Positions 49,464-59,195 of a stretch of 64,000 nt of DNA are shown in pieces (the first letter of the stretch is position 1; the number at the start of each line of letters is the position of its first letter). The DNA lies in NCBI GenBank assembly GCA_029262895.1, contig JAJCYM010000020.1, forward strand, positions 1 through 64,000, in the 5' to 3' direction. This DNA comes from Roseivirga sp. Its GTDB lineage: Bacteria > Bacteroidota > Bacteroidia > Cytophagales > Cyclobacteriaceae. The position numbers and the translations under genes were made by a program. The notes beneath the pieces are model-generated. The model saw nothing but the letters and a program-made list of their open reading frames with translations, did no database searches and was not told the DNA's origin.

Positions 49464-50852
49464 CTATTTTGACATTTCAGCATAGTTTTTATAAAACTCC
49501 GGAATGGTCTCTATTCCTTTGAAGTAATTAAAAACTCCATAATGTTCATTTGGTGAATGAATAGCATCGGAGTCCAGTCCAAAACCCATCAACACCGTTT
49601 TCAATCCCAATATTTGCTCAAAAAGCGCCACAATAGGTATGCTGCCTCCACCTCTGAAGGGCACTGGCTTTTTGCCAAAAGTGGTTTCCATAGCCTTGGC
49701 AGCTGCAAGGTAGGCCGGAGAATCCGTTGGGGTCACGGCTGCCTGACCGCCATGATGTGGGGTCACCTTAACGCTAACAGAATCCGGAGCCATGGCTTCA
49801 AAGTGCTTTGTGAATAATGCCGTGATCTTATCAGGATCTTGGTTAGGCACCAATCGCATTGATATTTTCGCATAGGCTTTAGAAGCAATTACGGTTTTTG
49901 CGCCTTCACCCGTATAGCCGCCCCATATTCCATTTACATCCAGTGTTGGTCTTATGGAAGCACGCTCCATGCTGTTGTAACCTGTTTCTCCTTCTATATC
50001 GCTTAAGCCAATTGAATCCTTGAATTCCTGAAGGTCAAAAGGTGCTTCCGCCATGGCTGCCCTTTCCACAGCAGTGAGTTCGACTACGTCATTATAGAAT
50101 CCGGGAATGTTGATTTGCTGATCATCTGTTTTTAATGAGGCAATCATTTCAGCCAGAATATTAATTGGGTTCGGTACTGCCCCACCATAGAGTCCCGAAT
50201 GCAAATCCCTGTTCGGACCCGTAACTTCTACTTCCACATAACTCAACCCACGAAGCCCAACGGTGATTGAAGGTACATCATTGGCAATGATGCCGGTATC
50301 AGATACCAACACCACATTGGCGCTAAGCATGTCAACATTGTCTTTAAGAAATGTCTCCAGGTTGTCCGAGCCAACTTCTTCCTCTCCTTCAATAATAAAT
50401 TTTACGTTGCAGGCCAGCTGCCCTGTATTCATCATAGCCTCAAAGGCCTTGATGTGCATATAAACCTGCCCCTTGTCATCACATGACCCCCTCGCGAAAA
50501 TGGCGCCCTCAGGATGTATTTCCGTCTCCTTAATCACAGGCTCGAATGGAGGTGAATCCCAAAGATCAAGCGGATCAGGTGGCTGAACATCATAGTGCCC
50601 ATAAACCAAAATGGTAGGTAAATTCGGATCGACCAACTTCTCGCCATAGACAATGGGATGACCTGGGGTTTCGCAAACCTCCGCTTTGTCAGCTCCTGCC
50701 TCCAGAAGTTTGGCCTGAATAAAGCCCGCGGCTTTCAGCACGTCTTCCTTATAATTGCTATCCGCACTTACAGAAGGTATGCGCAGAAGATCAAGCAACT
50801 CTTCAAGAAAGCGATCTTTATTGGTATTTATGTATTGATTTAATTCGCTCAT
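49464..50852 (-). CDS. M20-family dipeptidase
   Basis: 'ILVYGHYDVQPPDPLDLWDSPPFEP', 'GSCDDKGQVYMHIKAFEAM', 'IEGEEEVGSDNL'. Confidence 0.95.
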   Translation of the reverse strand: MSELNQYINTNKDRFLEELLDLLRIPSVSADSNYKEDVLKAAGFIQAKLLEAGADKAEVCETPGHPIVYGEKLVDPNLPTILVYGHYDVQPPDPLDLWDSPPFEPVIKETEIHPEGAIFARGSCDDKGQVYMHIKAFEAMMNTGQLACNVKFIIEGEEEVGSDNLETFLKDNVDMLSANVVLVSDTGIIANDVPSITVGLRGLSYVEVEVTGPNRDLHSGLYGGAVPNPINILAEMIASLKTDDQQINIPGFYNDVVELTAVERAAMAEAPFDLQEFKDSIGLSDIEGETGYNSMERASIRPTLDVNGIWGGYTGEGAKTVIASKAYAKISMRLVPNQDPDKITALFTKHFEAMAPDSVSVKVTPHHGGQAAVTPTDSPAYLAAAKAMETTFGKKPVPFRGGGSIPIVALFEQILGLKTVLMGFGLDSDAIHSPNEHYGVFNYFKGIETIPEFYKNYAEMSK

Positions 50853-50954
50853 TCGTCAGTCATTAGATGAGCGCAATTTAAGAGAATTTGGAATAAACCG
50901 GGTCAATCTGAGCTTTTTGCCAAACCCTTCTACCGAACTTCTGTTTACAAATTA

Positions 50955-51998
50955 TCACTGTCCTTGCTCAACCTTATTGATAAACTCAAAAAAGGCCTTG
51001 TCGAATTGCTCCGGCATATCTCGCCAGAGCATCAATCCCAGGTTGTCAAATACCGTAGACGAAAAATTCTTCTTCTCAGAAATTTGCCAATCCTTCAATG
51101 AACCATATCCGGGATTTTGAAGTGATGCACTACTTAATCCCTGCGAATTTCCCTCAGACATTAGTTTCATCAGATTATTTCGAGAGAGGAAATTCGACAT
51201 GATGTGTACGGGGATTTTCACATTCTCTATTAAAGGGCCCAGATCATTTACCATATACTCAATAAAATACCGTTGCTCGATTACTATGGGCTGCCGCGCT
51301 TCCTTTAGTTTTAGTGCTGTTCCCAAGCTATCGTCTTGGGTAAAAAATTGCCCATTAAACATGTTTGAATGCCAGGTGTCCTCGCTCACGCCCTCCCAAA
51401 AGTCAATTGTTTTGACGAGGCGCTTTCGCTGTGCCTGTACATCATATAGTTTGGTTGAGTCCGCATTTTCGGAATTATACCACCTATAATAAGGGCTTCG
51501 AGAAACAAAAAGAGCCCCTTTTAGCAGGTCTGGATACTGGTCAATCATTTGCAGGGCTACGTTCACTCCTGCATACCAAACGGTCATTAAATAGGGCTTT
51601 TCATCAAAGTGGGTTTGAATATAAACCGCTAAATCCTCTTTGAATCTTGAATTCCAGGGCTGCGATTCAAAATCATCTGCCTGATCAGGCCAGGGATAGG
51701 CAGGAGTGCCACCCATACCCGGAGGGGTGATCACATGAAATTTTGCCTTCTCCCAGTTTCTCTCAATAAAGTCCTCATAAAAGTAGCTGCCGTGAGTATG
51801 TGAAGTAATAAGTATGATTGGGGTTTTTCCACTGCCATAGACTACAGCTTTTAGTGAATCGGTGTCTCCAACTAGAACAGTACCTGGCCTGTGGGCAAAA
51901 TTACTACCTGGTGCCTTATTTTTAGCCTGGGAAAAGCACAAAGAGCAGAGTATTATGCCCAAAAAGCATGATATCAAAAATCTATTCCATTTCAACAT
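50955..51998 (-). CDS. Secreted alpha/beta-hydrolase-like protein lacking canonical nucleophile elbow
   Basis: Signal peptide; 'TPIILITSHTHGSYFYEDFIE', 'LMTVWYAGVNVALQMIDQYPDLLKGALFVS' in elbow position. Confidence 0.6.
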   Translation of the reverse strand: MLKWNRFLISCFLGIILCSLCFSQAKNKAPGSNFAHRPGTVLVGDTDSLKAVVYGSGKTPIILITSHTHGSYFYEDFIERNWEKAKFHVITPPGMGGTPAYPWPDQADDFESQPWNSRFKEDLAVYIQTHFDEKPYLMTVWYAGVNVALQMIDQYPDLLKGALFVSRSPYYRWYNSENADSTKLYDVQAQRKRLVKTIDFWEGVSEDTWHSNMFNGQFFTQDDSLGTALKLKEARQPIVIEQRYFIEYMVNDLGPLIENVKIPVHIMSNFLSRNNLMKLMSEGNSQGLSSASLQNPGYGSLKDWQISEKKNFSSTVFDNLGLMLWRDMPEQFDKAFFEFINKVEQGQ

Positions 51999-52053
51999 AG
52001 CCGCTTTGGTTGATAAATCCCTGACAAGATATTTAACGGTTAGCGCTTGGATA

Positions 52054-52079
52054 GTTAAGCAGTGTTAATGAGTGTTAAT
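52054..52079. promoter_or_regulatory. Three phased GTTAA direct repeats upstream of the hydrolase-like gene
   Basis: GTTAA at 52054, 52064, 52074 (period 10, 10), 56 bp upstream of start at 51998. Confidence 0.55.
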
Positions 52080-52189
52080 ACCTAATCAACTCTTGCCTGA
52101 CTCGTGTAAATCCTTAGGTAATATAAGTAAGCTTCGAACATTTTCAAGCAAGGAAACAATGTATATTAGATACCATTGTTGTCGAATTA

Positions 52190-52675
52190 ATGGAAATACC
52201 AAAACTCAAAATGGATCGAATGCAGGATGTTAGAAGTTTAAAAAAATTAATTCCGAAGTCGTTTCTAATAATTGTCGCTCTGTGCATTTTTCTAGTGTCT
52301 TGCGAGATTTCCCACTCTGCACTTCAACCGACTAATAACAAAGGAGGCTACACAATCAAATTCAATAGTAGCACGAAAAACAGGTCGGTAAAAGACAGCA
52401 CGGTTATATACGGCCATGTGAAAGACGTTACTACAAAGGAGGGAATTTATTTGGCTAATGTTAATTGGTTTTGCGCCAATACCAGTTCTTCAATTGACGG
52501 CTTTTATAAAATGACTGTGCCTTCAGGCACAAGTCTAACTAGTTATTTGGTTTCTAAAGCTGTTGGCTACCGAACAGTCGAAACCGATACATTTCGAATA
52601 AATGCCGGAGATTCTATACGCTTAAACTTCTTTCTGCAGGCTGATCATCGACCAATCGTCCATTGTGATAACTAG
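52190..52675 (+). CDS. Predicted lipoprotein with single carboxypeptidase-regulatory-like domain
   Basis: Lipobox 'FLVSCE'; 'VIYGHVKDVTTKEGIYLANVNWFCANTSSSIDGFYKMTV'; start codon could be internal. Confidence 0.65.
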   Translation: MEIPKLKMDRMQDVRSLKKLIPKSFLIIVALCIFLVSCEISHSALQPTNNKGGYTIKFNSSTKNRSVKDSTVIYGHVKDVTTKEGIYLANVNWFCANTSSSIDGFYKMTVPSGTSLTSYLVSKAVGYRTVETDTFRINAGDSIRLNFFLQADHRPIVHCDN

Positions 52676-52803
52676 GGTCACATCTGCTCATCCTTAATCA
52701 CAACCAAAGGATTGGGGGTAAATGTTGATCAAGAGAGATAACATTGGTTTTCGGTGATCACGAAAAGGTGGTCGTGTATCCCACGAAATCTGTCTTGGTG
52801 AAA

Positions 52804-53571
52804 CTACTTCTTTTTAACAGATAGCAACTTCTCAATTCTTCTATCCAGAATGCTAACCAATGCACCGTTATACCCTTTTTGATAAAATGTCACCTTGCCT
52901 TCCTCGTTGACCAGAAAGTGGGTAGGATAGCCCGAAACATCATAAATACCAGCGAGGTTTCTACCGTTGGGGATAATCTCATAGTCAAAAGCCATGCGTT
53001 GCAAAAAGGGAATAAGTCTTTCTTTTGAATCCAGGGCGATCGCCACAAACTTTACATTTTGCCCCTTATATTTTTCTACTAGTTCGTTGAGTTCAGGCAT
53101 TTCCATAATACAGGGCTTGCACCCTATATACCAAAAGTTAATGGCCACCACACTGCCCTTCATTTCGGCCAAATTGAGCCCAATGCCATCCATGCTCATG
53201 GCAGCAAAATTTGGAGCCGGCTTGTTTTTCCAGTTGCCTGTTTTATCCATCGCCATAAACATGGCTAGTTTAGCCTCTTTTTCTTCTTCTGATGAGGCTC
53301 TGAATAGAACAGCTTTAGGGGTGCCGGCACTATCGCCATAAACTTCCATGGTGAAATCGGGACTGCCTACTAGGCGCATGGCCTCAACTGGATCGAGTTT
53401 TTCACCCTTTTGGGTATAAATGGGTAATGTGGTACTGATCCGTTTATCCTTAAGCTCCTCCTCAGTAAGCAAATGGGTCTTTTTAGGTAGAAATTTATAG
53501 GACTGTGCGTTTGCTGAAAGGGCTATGACCAATAAGCCTAAAACCATTATAAGGGAGGTCAATCTTTTCAT
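52804..53571 (-). CDS. TlpA/ResA-family thioredoxin-like protein
   Basis: 'APNFAAMSMDGIGLNLAEMKGSVVAINFWYIGCKPCIMEMPELN'; start taken at MKRLTSLIMVLGLLVIALSANAQ signal peptide. Confidence 0.88.
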   Translation of the reverse strand: MKRLTSLIMVLGLLVIALSANAQSYKFLPKKTHLLTEEELKDKRISTTLPIYTQKGEKLDPVEAMRLVGSPDFTMEVYGDSAGTPKAVLFRASSEEEKEAKLAMFMAMDKTGNWKNKPAPNFAAMSMDGIGLNLAEMKGSVVAINFWYIGCKPCIMEMPELNELVEKYKGQNVKFVAIALDSKERLIPFLQRMAFDYEIIPNGRNLAGIYDVSGYPTHFLVNEEGKVTFYQKGYNGALVSILDRRIEKLLSVKKK

Positions 53572-53608
53572 TTGCTTGCCAGCTTGAGATTTGAAGATAA
53601 TCAAAAGG

Positions 53609-56600
53609 TCAGAATCCGTCTCCTTCTTCTGTAGTCTTCTTTTTAAGGGTTTGGGAAGATTCATTCGCCATTAGCAATCGGTAAGGCTCGTCAAGGCCAT
53701 AGTACAGTTTCTGATAATTTGAGGCCCAAACCATAACCTCTTCTATGGTAGCTGCAAAATATGTGAATGCTCCGATTTTGGCTTTACCGACATTTGACTT
53801 GGTTAGAATCACGTTGTTAAAAGCGGGATTTGAAGAGAAGGTTGCCATACTCTGGCCATCGTGCCCGAAGTAATACCAGGTGCCATCCGTCATTTGCAAC
53901 AAGACATTGATAAAATCTCCTTCCGGGGTTTTTCTCATTTCAATAAAGCCATCCACTTCCATGTTTAAATCAACACTGCCTACGTTACTCAACCCTATTT
54001 TGCCCTCACTGTAAAAGGCTTTGTTTTGCTTTGACCACTTCATATTGGCTTTGGTAATTACCAAGTCCTTTAAGAGAAGTTCAGAAGTGTTAATCAATGG
54101 AGAATAGGAGTTCAGGTTCAGATTGTCCCAGTTTCGAGTCGCCTCATCTCCAATAATTTCGGCCAGTTTATATATAAGGTCTGATCTGTCGTCATGCGCC
54201 TTTTTTACGGCAAGCTTCTCACCCATCAACTTAAGGTCCGCGGCCATTAATGGAAAGGTCTCTGCGGGCAGCTCATAGTCAATGGTCATTAGGGCATCTA
54301 TCTCAAACGTAGCTGAATCAAGATTGCCAAAACCTATACCAGAGCCTTCGACTTTGATGCCCTTGTTATTTGCACCCACAAAGTTCATTTTACCTTCAAA
54401 ACCTACATTTTGCGTATCCTCATTGTAGGAGAACATGCTTCCGGCATAGGAAGATCCATTTAGTTTTTCTGGATTTTGGATTTTGAAAGCGCTGGTGTCT
54501 GCATCATAAGAGAGGTGCCCACCGCGAGGCACAAACAGATCTTCATCATCAAAGCCCCTCTTCTCAGTAATAAATGATAGGTAAATATCGCCCTGATTGA
54601 AGTGTAGCCCGGCCGTTAATTGGTCGCCACCTTCAGTCTTGGCATTGTCAAAATCAATGATTACTTCCTGAATATCATCGTTTGAAGCATATTCGATCCA
54701 AACGTTTTTTTCTTTCAGTTTAGCGAGGTTCAATTTCACTGCACCATCAAGTTCCAGTGCCTTACGATAGGCGTACATATGAACATCGCCTTTGAAGGTG
54801 AATCCTGGTGAGGGAACGATATTGTTAGTGGCAAGTACGCGACCACTAGATTTGGTGTACCTGCCATGCTCTTCGTCCTCTACAGTTTCAAAAGCGTTGA
54901 ACTTGATAGCGAAAGTATCCTGAACCGTGTTGATCAACTCATAAGTGCCTTCTCCATTAAATTCATTTCTGGAAACTATATTAATGGTTGCATCATACAA
55001 TCTATGATAAGCGTTGGCGGTATCGATAACAACTACAGCATTGGTAAGCGTGCTTATCTTCGAATTTTCCAGAATAAGTACCTCATTATCCTCCGTTGTA
55101 ATTCGTGCATCGGCCACTGTGATATAAGGAATGCCCTCCACCTTCAATTCAAGTTTATCTATATCATAGGTGGCCCCGGTAGCATTAAATGCCAGAGAAT
55201 CGAGGGCCTCGTTTGTCGTATAGAAAAATGATTGGCTGATATCTACAGTATCAGGCTTGTTCATCCGAATCACTTTTTCCTGAATGTCCCAGGTTGCGTT
55301 AGGTATAGAGGTTTTCACTTGGGCAAATGGAAACTCAAGGGCCGCCACCCCTGCCTGCTCTGGCTGGATTTCGGCAATTTGTGCCTCCAAATCATAATCC
55401 AGTTTAACATCGTCACCTGACATTATTGTTTCTCGGGGATTCTCCGGGCCAATTTCAAATAACGCGTTTCTGGCAGCAAACTTAGTTTCCGCAAAGCTCA
55501 ATTTTTCTGAGATGGTCATGGTACCATTCATGTCAAACTGTCCTCCACCCAAAAGGCCTGCTGAAGTGATTACCATTGTACCGGAGAAGTCAGCAATTGA
55601 GTCATACACCTGAAATGGATCGCTTAAAGTTTTGAGCTTCATGCTGTCCTTTTTGACCTGCCAGTTCATCTCATAATCTTTGAATAACACGGACGGAAAT
55701 GACGCCTCCCCCAGACTTCCAGGTCTCATTTCACCGGTTTTACCTTGTTTAGCATACAGCGAATCGAGATAGAACGTAGAGCTCTCAACTTCAAAACTAC
55801 TCGTGAGAAAATCAATTTGGCCAGTTGATGTAAGGCCATCAGAATTTAGGGTGATGTTATCATATATCTTGGCCGAAGTTCCATAGAGAGAATACCCTTC
55901 TTCAGGCACTCTGTGTGTAAATCCGAGAGAGTTGTCGTCATTGGCCAAAAGGCGGTCCTTAAAATCCGGAAAAACTCCCCCCGAGGTGAAGGTACCTTCA
56001 AAGGCCAATGTTGATGGGTCCGCATCAGCCGCACTGTCTAATTCAAAGGGTGGTACATCAAAAAATACAGTGCTGTCATAAGCACCTCCCAATACTGTAG
56101 GCTTATCAAAGTAAACCACGGCTCGTTTGTGAGAATTGAATATCGGAAATTGTGGAAATGATCTTAGCCCGGACTTGTTGTTTGCCTTATTAATCAGAAG
56201 CCTTCCAGAAGTATCAACCAGCTGATTGTCCAGCCTTTGTTTGTTTCCATTTTCATTCTCTACAAGCAATTTAATCGAGTCAATCTTAGGAAGGTCAACC
56301 AAAAAGCTATCATAATCGAAGGTGATTTGCTGTCCTATAAACTGGAAATTTCCTGCATTCATAGACCCATCAAAAACGATTTTCCTGTTTTTAAGAATAC
56401 TCACTTCCTGATTTGCAGGGGTAATTATCACGTCCAACGAATCACTCACATAAAAGCGTTCGACACCGCGCATCTTCAGCACGTTGTCCTTGACATAGAG
56501 CGTTGCGTTCGGGGCAGTCCCAATGATTGAGGGGATGATCATGTCATCATAATCCTTTTTATAAACCTGCGACAGATAATAATGAAAACCTTTGCGGGTG

Positions 56601-58300
56601 ATTTTTATGTCTCCGGTTGTCCCATTAAAGTCAATGAGTCCTGATTGCATTAAGTCGAACATCGTCTTACGCAACAAATCTTCCTGAATTTTGGTCTCAT
56701 CAAGAATGTCCAGCATTGAAAATTCTGCCATCCCGCTTTTTCGCGAATAATTAATAAGGATTAGCAGGGGGTGGAAATTGTGTAACCCCGATAAAGACTC
56801 AAAGCGATCACGTCTAAAATAGTCTCTGGATTCAATTACCACGGGTTTTTCCCCTCGAGCGGTAACCACAGAAATGTCGAGCGAATCTTTCATGATATCC
56901 CACTCCAGCATGTCTGCACTAATGTCCATGTTGAAATAGGACGAATTATAGGGCGTATTCTTGAAGCCACCTTTTGCAGCCTTTAGTCTTAAAAATGAAT
57001 TGTCTAACTCATACTCAAAAGAAACAGCAGGGTGGTAAATGGAGTCGTTGCCCTGGTAAATAATAACTGCGGCAACGCTCGCAGTAATGATAGAATCTGA
57101 CTCCTGAAAATTAAACAAGCCTGAGATTGCTTTAAAGCGTCTCTCACCATCTTTGAATCCTTCCAATATCGCGAGCTCGTCATAGGCTGAAGAGCTATAC
57201 AAATTGGACCCTCTTAGCGCAATACCTCCTTTGTAAGAAACTTCTCCTTTGCCCAAATTGGAAATGACAATGTTTGACTGATATGACTTAAATCTTGGAT
57301 AGCTAGTTGTTTTGTTTTTGCCACGGTCACCCGAGTATTCCATTACTCCTTTTACCGGTTCGCTTAATTTTTCGGGATAATGAAAAGTAACATTCTCTGC
57401 AGACAGTTTGCTTCTCGTTACGTCAAATGTGTATTTGTCCAGTTCAGCATACACGTCTGATCCGAGCACCTTAGTCCCTGACCAATCCATCTTACCTTTT
57501 TCTCCAACCCAGAGCCCGGATTCTATCACAATAGAACCAGAGGTTTCAGAAAGCAAAGTGGTATCTCCTCGATTGGCAAAAGCCAGGTCAATCCCCTCAA
57601 ATTCGATAACAGCCCCTTGAATTGGCGGCAGTATGATTTGCATGTCTCCAAGAGAAAAATCCTCAATGGGTGTATCGGCCTCCTCTTCGCCTGCCAATTC
57701 GCTTACAGATTTACCCACCTCATCCCAATTTATAGTTGACGTCTCTTCTTCGGCCTCCTCTTCGTCAAAAAGCGCTTCCTGATCTTCTAATTCGGCATTT
57801 TCATCAATAAATTTGAATTTATAGTTGCCTCTGCGGGTCTGCAATGTGTAAGCGTTGCTTTTGAAAAGTACATTCTCCTCTAAAAAAAGCTTCGAATTGC
57901 TGAGATACTTTGAGATGTCGTTACGGGCATATTTTTCAAGTACCTTCTGAGTAGTTTCAAGAAAGGCGGATAAATCTGCCCCCTGCATGTTCTGCACACG
58001 CACCCCTGCATTAACCGCAGAAAAGAAATTGAGAATTTGGGGTCGAACCTGAAACTTCTTTTCAACCATCTTCTTGGTGACGGCCATCACCTGTGCTTTT
58101 TGTTCTGCCGTAAAATTTTGTTGCTGCCAGAGTTCCTGAAACTGAACCCCTATGTTATTGGCTAGAATCTTTTGGACGCTGTTTCCAAATTCTTCTTCCT
58201 TTTCCGAAAATTGCAGATTTTGACCAAAAGCCGAAGGCATTGCCAAACAAGAGGCAATGAGAATTATAATGACCTTTTGGACCTTTTGCATTCGATTCAT
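53609..58300 (-). CDS. Giant (1563 aa) secreted protein of unknown function
   Basis: Signal peptide, uninterrupted long ORF, repetitive beta-rich 'FEGTFTSGG/FSGTMVITSAG/FKGDVHMYAY' segments. Confidence 0.85.
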   Translation of the reverse strand: MNRMQKVQKVIIILIASCLAMPSAFGQNLQFSEKEEEFGNSVQKILANNIGVQFQELWQQQNFTAEQKAQVMAVTKKMVEKKFQVRPQILNFFSAVNAGVRVQNMQGADLSAFLETTQKVLEKYARNDISKYLSNSKLFLEENVLFKSNAYTLQTRRGNYKFKFIDENAELEDQEALFDEEEAEEETSTINWDEVGKSVSELAGEEEADTPIEDFSLGDMQIILPPIQGAVIEFEGIDLAFANRGDTTLLSETSGSIVIESGLWVGEKGKMDWSGTKVLGSDVYAELDKYTFDVTRSKLSAENVTFHYPEKLSEPVKGVMEYSGDRGKNKTTSYPRFKSYQSNIVISNLGKGEVSYKGGIALRGSNLYSSSAYDELAILEGFKDGERRFKAISGLFNFQESDSIITASVAAVIIYQGNDSIYHPAVSFEYELDNSFLRLKAAKGGFKNTPYNSSYFNMDISADMLEWDIMKDSLDISVVTARGEKPVVIESRDYFRRDRFESLSGLHNFHPLLILINYSRKSGMAEFSMLDILDETKIQEDLLRKTMFDLMQSGLIDFNGTTGDIKITRKGFHYYLSQVYKKDYDDMIIPSIIGTAPNATLYVKDNVLKMRGVERFYVSDSLDVIITPANQEVSILKNRKIVFDGSMNAGNFQFIGQQITFDYDSFLVDLPKIDSIKLLVENENGNKQRLDNQLVDTSGRLLINKANNKSGLRSFPQFPIFNSHKRAVVYFDKPTVLGGAYDSTVFFDVPPFELDSAADADPSTLAFEGTFTSGGVFPDFKDRLLANDDNSLGFTHRVPEEGYSLYGTSAKIYDNITLNSDGLTSTGQIDFLTSSFEVESSTFYLDSLYAKQGKTGEMRPGSLGEASFPSVLFKDYEMNWQVKKDSMKLKTLSDPFQVYDSIADFSGTMVITSAGLLGGGQFDMNGTMTISEKLSFAETKFAARNALFEIGPENPRETIMSGDDVKLDYDLEAQIAEIQPEQAGVAALEFPFAQVKTSIPNATWDIQEKVIRMNKPDTVDISQSFFYTTNEALDSLAFNATGATYDIDKLELKVEGIPYITVADARITTEDNEVLILENSKISTLTNAVVVIDTANAYHRLYDATINIVSRNEFNGEGTYELINTVQDTFAIKFNAFETVEDEEHGRYTKSSGRVLATNNIVPSPGFTFKGDVHMYAYRKALELDGAVKLNLAKLKEKNVWIEYASNDDIQEVIIDFDNAKTEGGDQLTAGLHFNQGDIYLSFITEKRGFDDEDLFVPRGGHLSYDADTSAFKIQNPEKLNGSSYAGSMFSYNEDTQNVGFEGKMNFVGANNKGIKVEGSGIGFGNLDSATFEIDALMTIDYELPAETFPLMAADLKLMGEKLAVKKAHDDRSDLIYKLAEIIGDEATRNWDNLNLNSYSPLINTSELLLKDLVITKANMKWSKQNKAFYSEGKIGLSNVGSVDLNMEVDGFIEMRKTPEGDFINVLLQMTDGTWYYFGHDGQSMATFSSNPAFNNVILTKSNVGKAKIGAFTYFAATIEEVMVWASNYQKLYYGLDEPYRLLMANESSQTLKKKTTEEGDGF

Positions 58301-58361
58301 GACGTAGATTCAATGCGCCTATTTCTAGTAACGCATCAGGCGAAAGTTTCTTTGAATAAAT

Positions 58362-59192
58362 TTACACTTTCTTAAGCAAAAGTGCAGCCCATTCTTTTTT
58401 TGACGTCTGTTCAAGATGTTCCAGACCTAATGTTGACGTTAGATCCAAGATATCCTGAACGTCCTTTTCATAAAACCCACTAAGCAATAAACACCCCTCA
58501 GGATTCATTAAGGCTACATATCCCGGGATTTCATCCAATAACACGTTTTTGTTGATGTTGGCGATTATAACATCAAATTCTTGCGTGAGTTGTACGTCCC
58601 TGATGGCACCTTTTAATAGCACATCCACTTTTACATCATTCAACTCAAAGTTTTCAGACGAATTCTCAATGCACCATTCATCAATATCAGTGGCAGCTAA
58701 ATAGCTGGCGCCAAGTTTTGCAGCCATAATAGCCAAAATTCCCGTACCGGTTCCTACATCAAAAACTGCTTTGTTTTTATGATCAACCTTCAATTGCATG
58801 GCAAGCATTTGATGGGTCGTTTCATGATGGCCGGTCCCAAATGACATTTTTGGATTAACCACTACTTCATATTTGAACTTTGGATTAGGTTCGTGAAAGG
58901 TTGCCCTCACATAAATCTGCTCATCCACTTCAATGGGTTCATAGTTCATTTCCCACTCTTCATTCCAATTTTGCTTGGCAATTTTGTTAAGCTCATACCA
59001 AATTTTGGTCTGCTTTCTGTAGTTGTTAAACAGCTGTTGAAGGCCGGGATGACTAAAGCTCTCTTCGGGAATGTAGGCGTCAAAACCTACTTCCGTTTCC
59101 ACAAATGAGTCAAAATCCAACTGTGCCATTTCTGCGATTAGAATGTCCCTAAAGGACCCATCGCAATGGATTTTGATCTCGATAAAATTCAT
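58362..59192 (-). CDS. prmA: Ribosomal protein L11 methyltransferase
   Basis: 'PKMSFGTGHHETTHQML', 'VFDVGTGTGILAIMAAKLGA', 'DVIIANINKNVL'. Confidence 0.93.
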   Translation of the reverse strand: MNFIEIKIHCDGSFRDILIAEMAQLDFDSFVETEVGFDAYIPEESFSHPGLQQLFNNYRKQTKIWYELNKIAKQNWNEEWEMNYEPIEVDEQIYVRATFHEPNPKFKYEVVVNPKMSFGTGHHETTHQMLAMQLKVDHKNKAVFDVGTGTGILAIMAAKLGASYLAATDIDEWCIENSSENFELNDVKVDVLLKGAIRDVQLTQEFDVIIANINKNVLLDEIPGYVALMNPEGCLLLSGFYEKDVQDILDLTSTLGLEHLEQTSKKEWAALLLKKV

Positions 59193-59195
59193 TAC

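Noticed and set aside
52730-52765. Palindrome-like TTTTCGGTGATCACGAAAA as an operator
   Set aside because: Arms are out of register by one base and no gene starts nearby in a suitable position.
53572-53664. N-terminal extension of the TlpA-like ORF to 53664
   Set aside because: It overlaps the giant gene's 3' end and precedes a canonical signal peptide starting at 53571.
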